From an uncultured Candidatus Poseidoniales archaeon (GTDB lineage Archaea; Thermoplasmatota; Poseidoniia; Poseidoniales; Poseidoniaceae), in contig CAJJCQ010000010.1 of the NCBI GenBank assembly GCA_905182725.1, positions 1 to 52,415 on the forward strand: a DNA stretch of 52,415 bases, written 5' to 3'. Position numbers and translations under genes: made by a program. The notes beneath the pieces were generated by a model, which was given only the letters and a program-made list of their open reading frames with translations, was not told the DNA's origin and searched no databases. Shown in pieces: positions 52,079 through 52,415 of this stretch (position 1 is the first letter of the stretch; the number at the start of each line of letters is the position of its first letter).

Positions 52079-52289
52079 GAACCAAACTCATCGGCACCAG
52101 TATATCAAGCGATGAAACACCCCTTTGGTAAAACTAAAGTTCTGATTGTTGCGCAATACACTCTTTTTCACTTTAACTTAGAACTGAAAGTGAATATTCA
52201 GTCCCTATGGAGGTCATGAATGCGAACGAAGAAGGAATGATTGAATGCGTGATGGCTAAATACGGGGTGTCGGTGGCCAAACTATCCAC

Positions 52290-52362
52290 GCTCGTATAGT
52301 GTAGTGGCCCATCATGAAGGACTCTCATTCCTTCGACCCGGGTTCAAATCCCGGTACGAGCA
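52290..52362 (+). tRNA. tRNA-Glu (CTC)
   Basis: The acceptor stem pairs GCTCGTA with TACGAGC. The anticodon arm AAGGA-CTCTCAT-TCCTT gives CTC (Glu), and the T arm is CCGGG-TTCAAAT-CCCGG. The discriminator is A52362 and no CCA is encoded. No intron is seen. The 211 bases before it hold no convincing gene. Confidence 0.95.
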
Positions 52363-52415
52363 TCCCCATTGATTCAAGAGGTTTCGACTCACAAGCGTTC
52401 GAACCCTCAGTTTTG

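Noticed and set aside
52207-52299. A 31-codon frame just before tRNA-Glu
   Set aside because: Its 3' end runs into the tRNA, and it has no ribosome-binding site or recognisable product.

Overview
The window reads as a stretch of a marine planktonic euryarchaeal chromosome, most likely Marine Group II (Candidatus Poseidoniales) or a close relative. The archaeal affiliation is seen directly: an archaeal-type RNase P RNA, RNA polymerase subunit L (Rpb11), elongation factor 1-beta with its zinc-ribbon partner, Cbf5 with a PUA domain next to an archaeal CMP kinase and a DUF106 (EMC3/Oxa1-like) membrane protein, DUF2240, a GPN-loop GTPase, TruD, and a UbiA-type digeranylgeranylglyceryl phosphate synthase for ether lipids. 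The group-level assignment is inference from the mixture: giant secreted single-anchor proteins, RND exporters, an archaeosortase-like protein, a nickel superoxide dismutase and moderate GC content. Genes are densely packed on both strands and nothing is clearly a pseudogene.

Layout. 1-3300: tRNA-Pro, parvulin, two GT2-type proteins, a HAD phosphatase and a mini zinc ribbon. 3300-8400: saccharopine dehydrogenase-like enzyme and AsnRS (minus strand), carbamate kinase, nickel SOD with its maturation protease SodX, tRNA-Lys and RpiA. 8400-13950: a hairpin-rich leader, a 1686-residue secreted protein and the RNase P RNA. 13960-18250: an RND exporter, a polyprenol-phosphate-type glycosyltransferase and a small conserved-looking protein. 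18400-22560: an epimerase/thioredoxin/VKOR/His-rich secreted protein operon, then a small protein and a second secreted thioredoxin on the other strand. 22675-26155: information processing (RlmE, an OB-fold protein, a 55-residue zinc ribbon, EF-1beta, and TruD with RpoL). 26320-37400: a second RND exporter, DUF2240, a 1518-residue Kelch surface protein, a HEAT-repeat protein and a DEAD-box helicase. 37425-42180: archaeosortase-like protein, TusA, GTP cyclohydrolase II, tRNA-His and a third surface protein. 42413-44890: Cbf5, Cmk and DUF106. 44950-52415: a 1070-residue cytoplasmic-looking repeat protein, GPN GTPase, ornithine carbamoyltransferase, the lipid prenyltransferase, a winged-helix gene pair and tRNA-Glu.

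How the parts fit together. Much of the window concerns the cell surface: three very large anchored proteins, two RND exporters, an archaeosortase-like membrane protein, glycosyltransferases, and an oxidative-folding module (VKOR plus thioredoxins) that could form the disulfides suggested by the Cys-containing secreted domains. The rest is translation, RNA processing and central metabolism. The most unusual items are the proline/methionine-repeat protein at 45456-48668 (no signal peptide, DUF11-like middle, EF-hand, acidic repeats, C-terminal zinc ribbon), the archaeosortase-like protein with an extra membrane domain, and two perfect 7-bp hairpins at translation starts (8513-8530 and 23426-23442) that take in ribosome-binding sequence.
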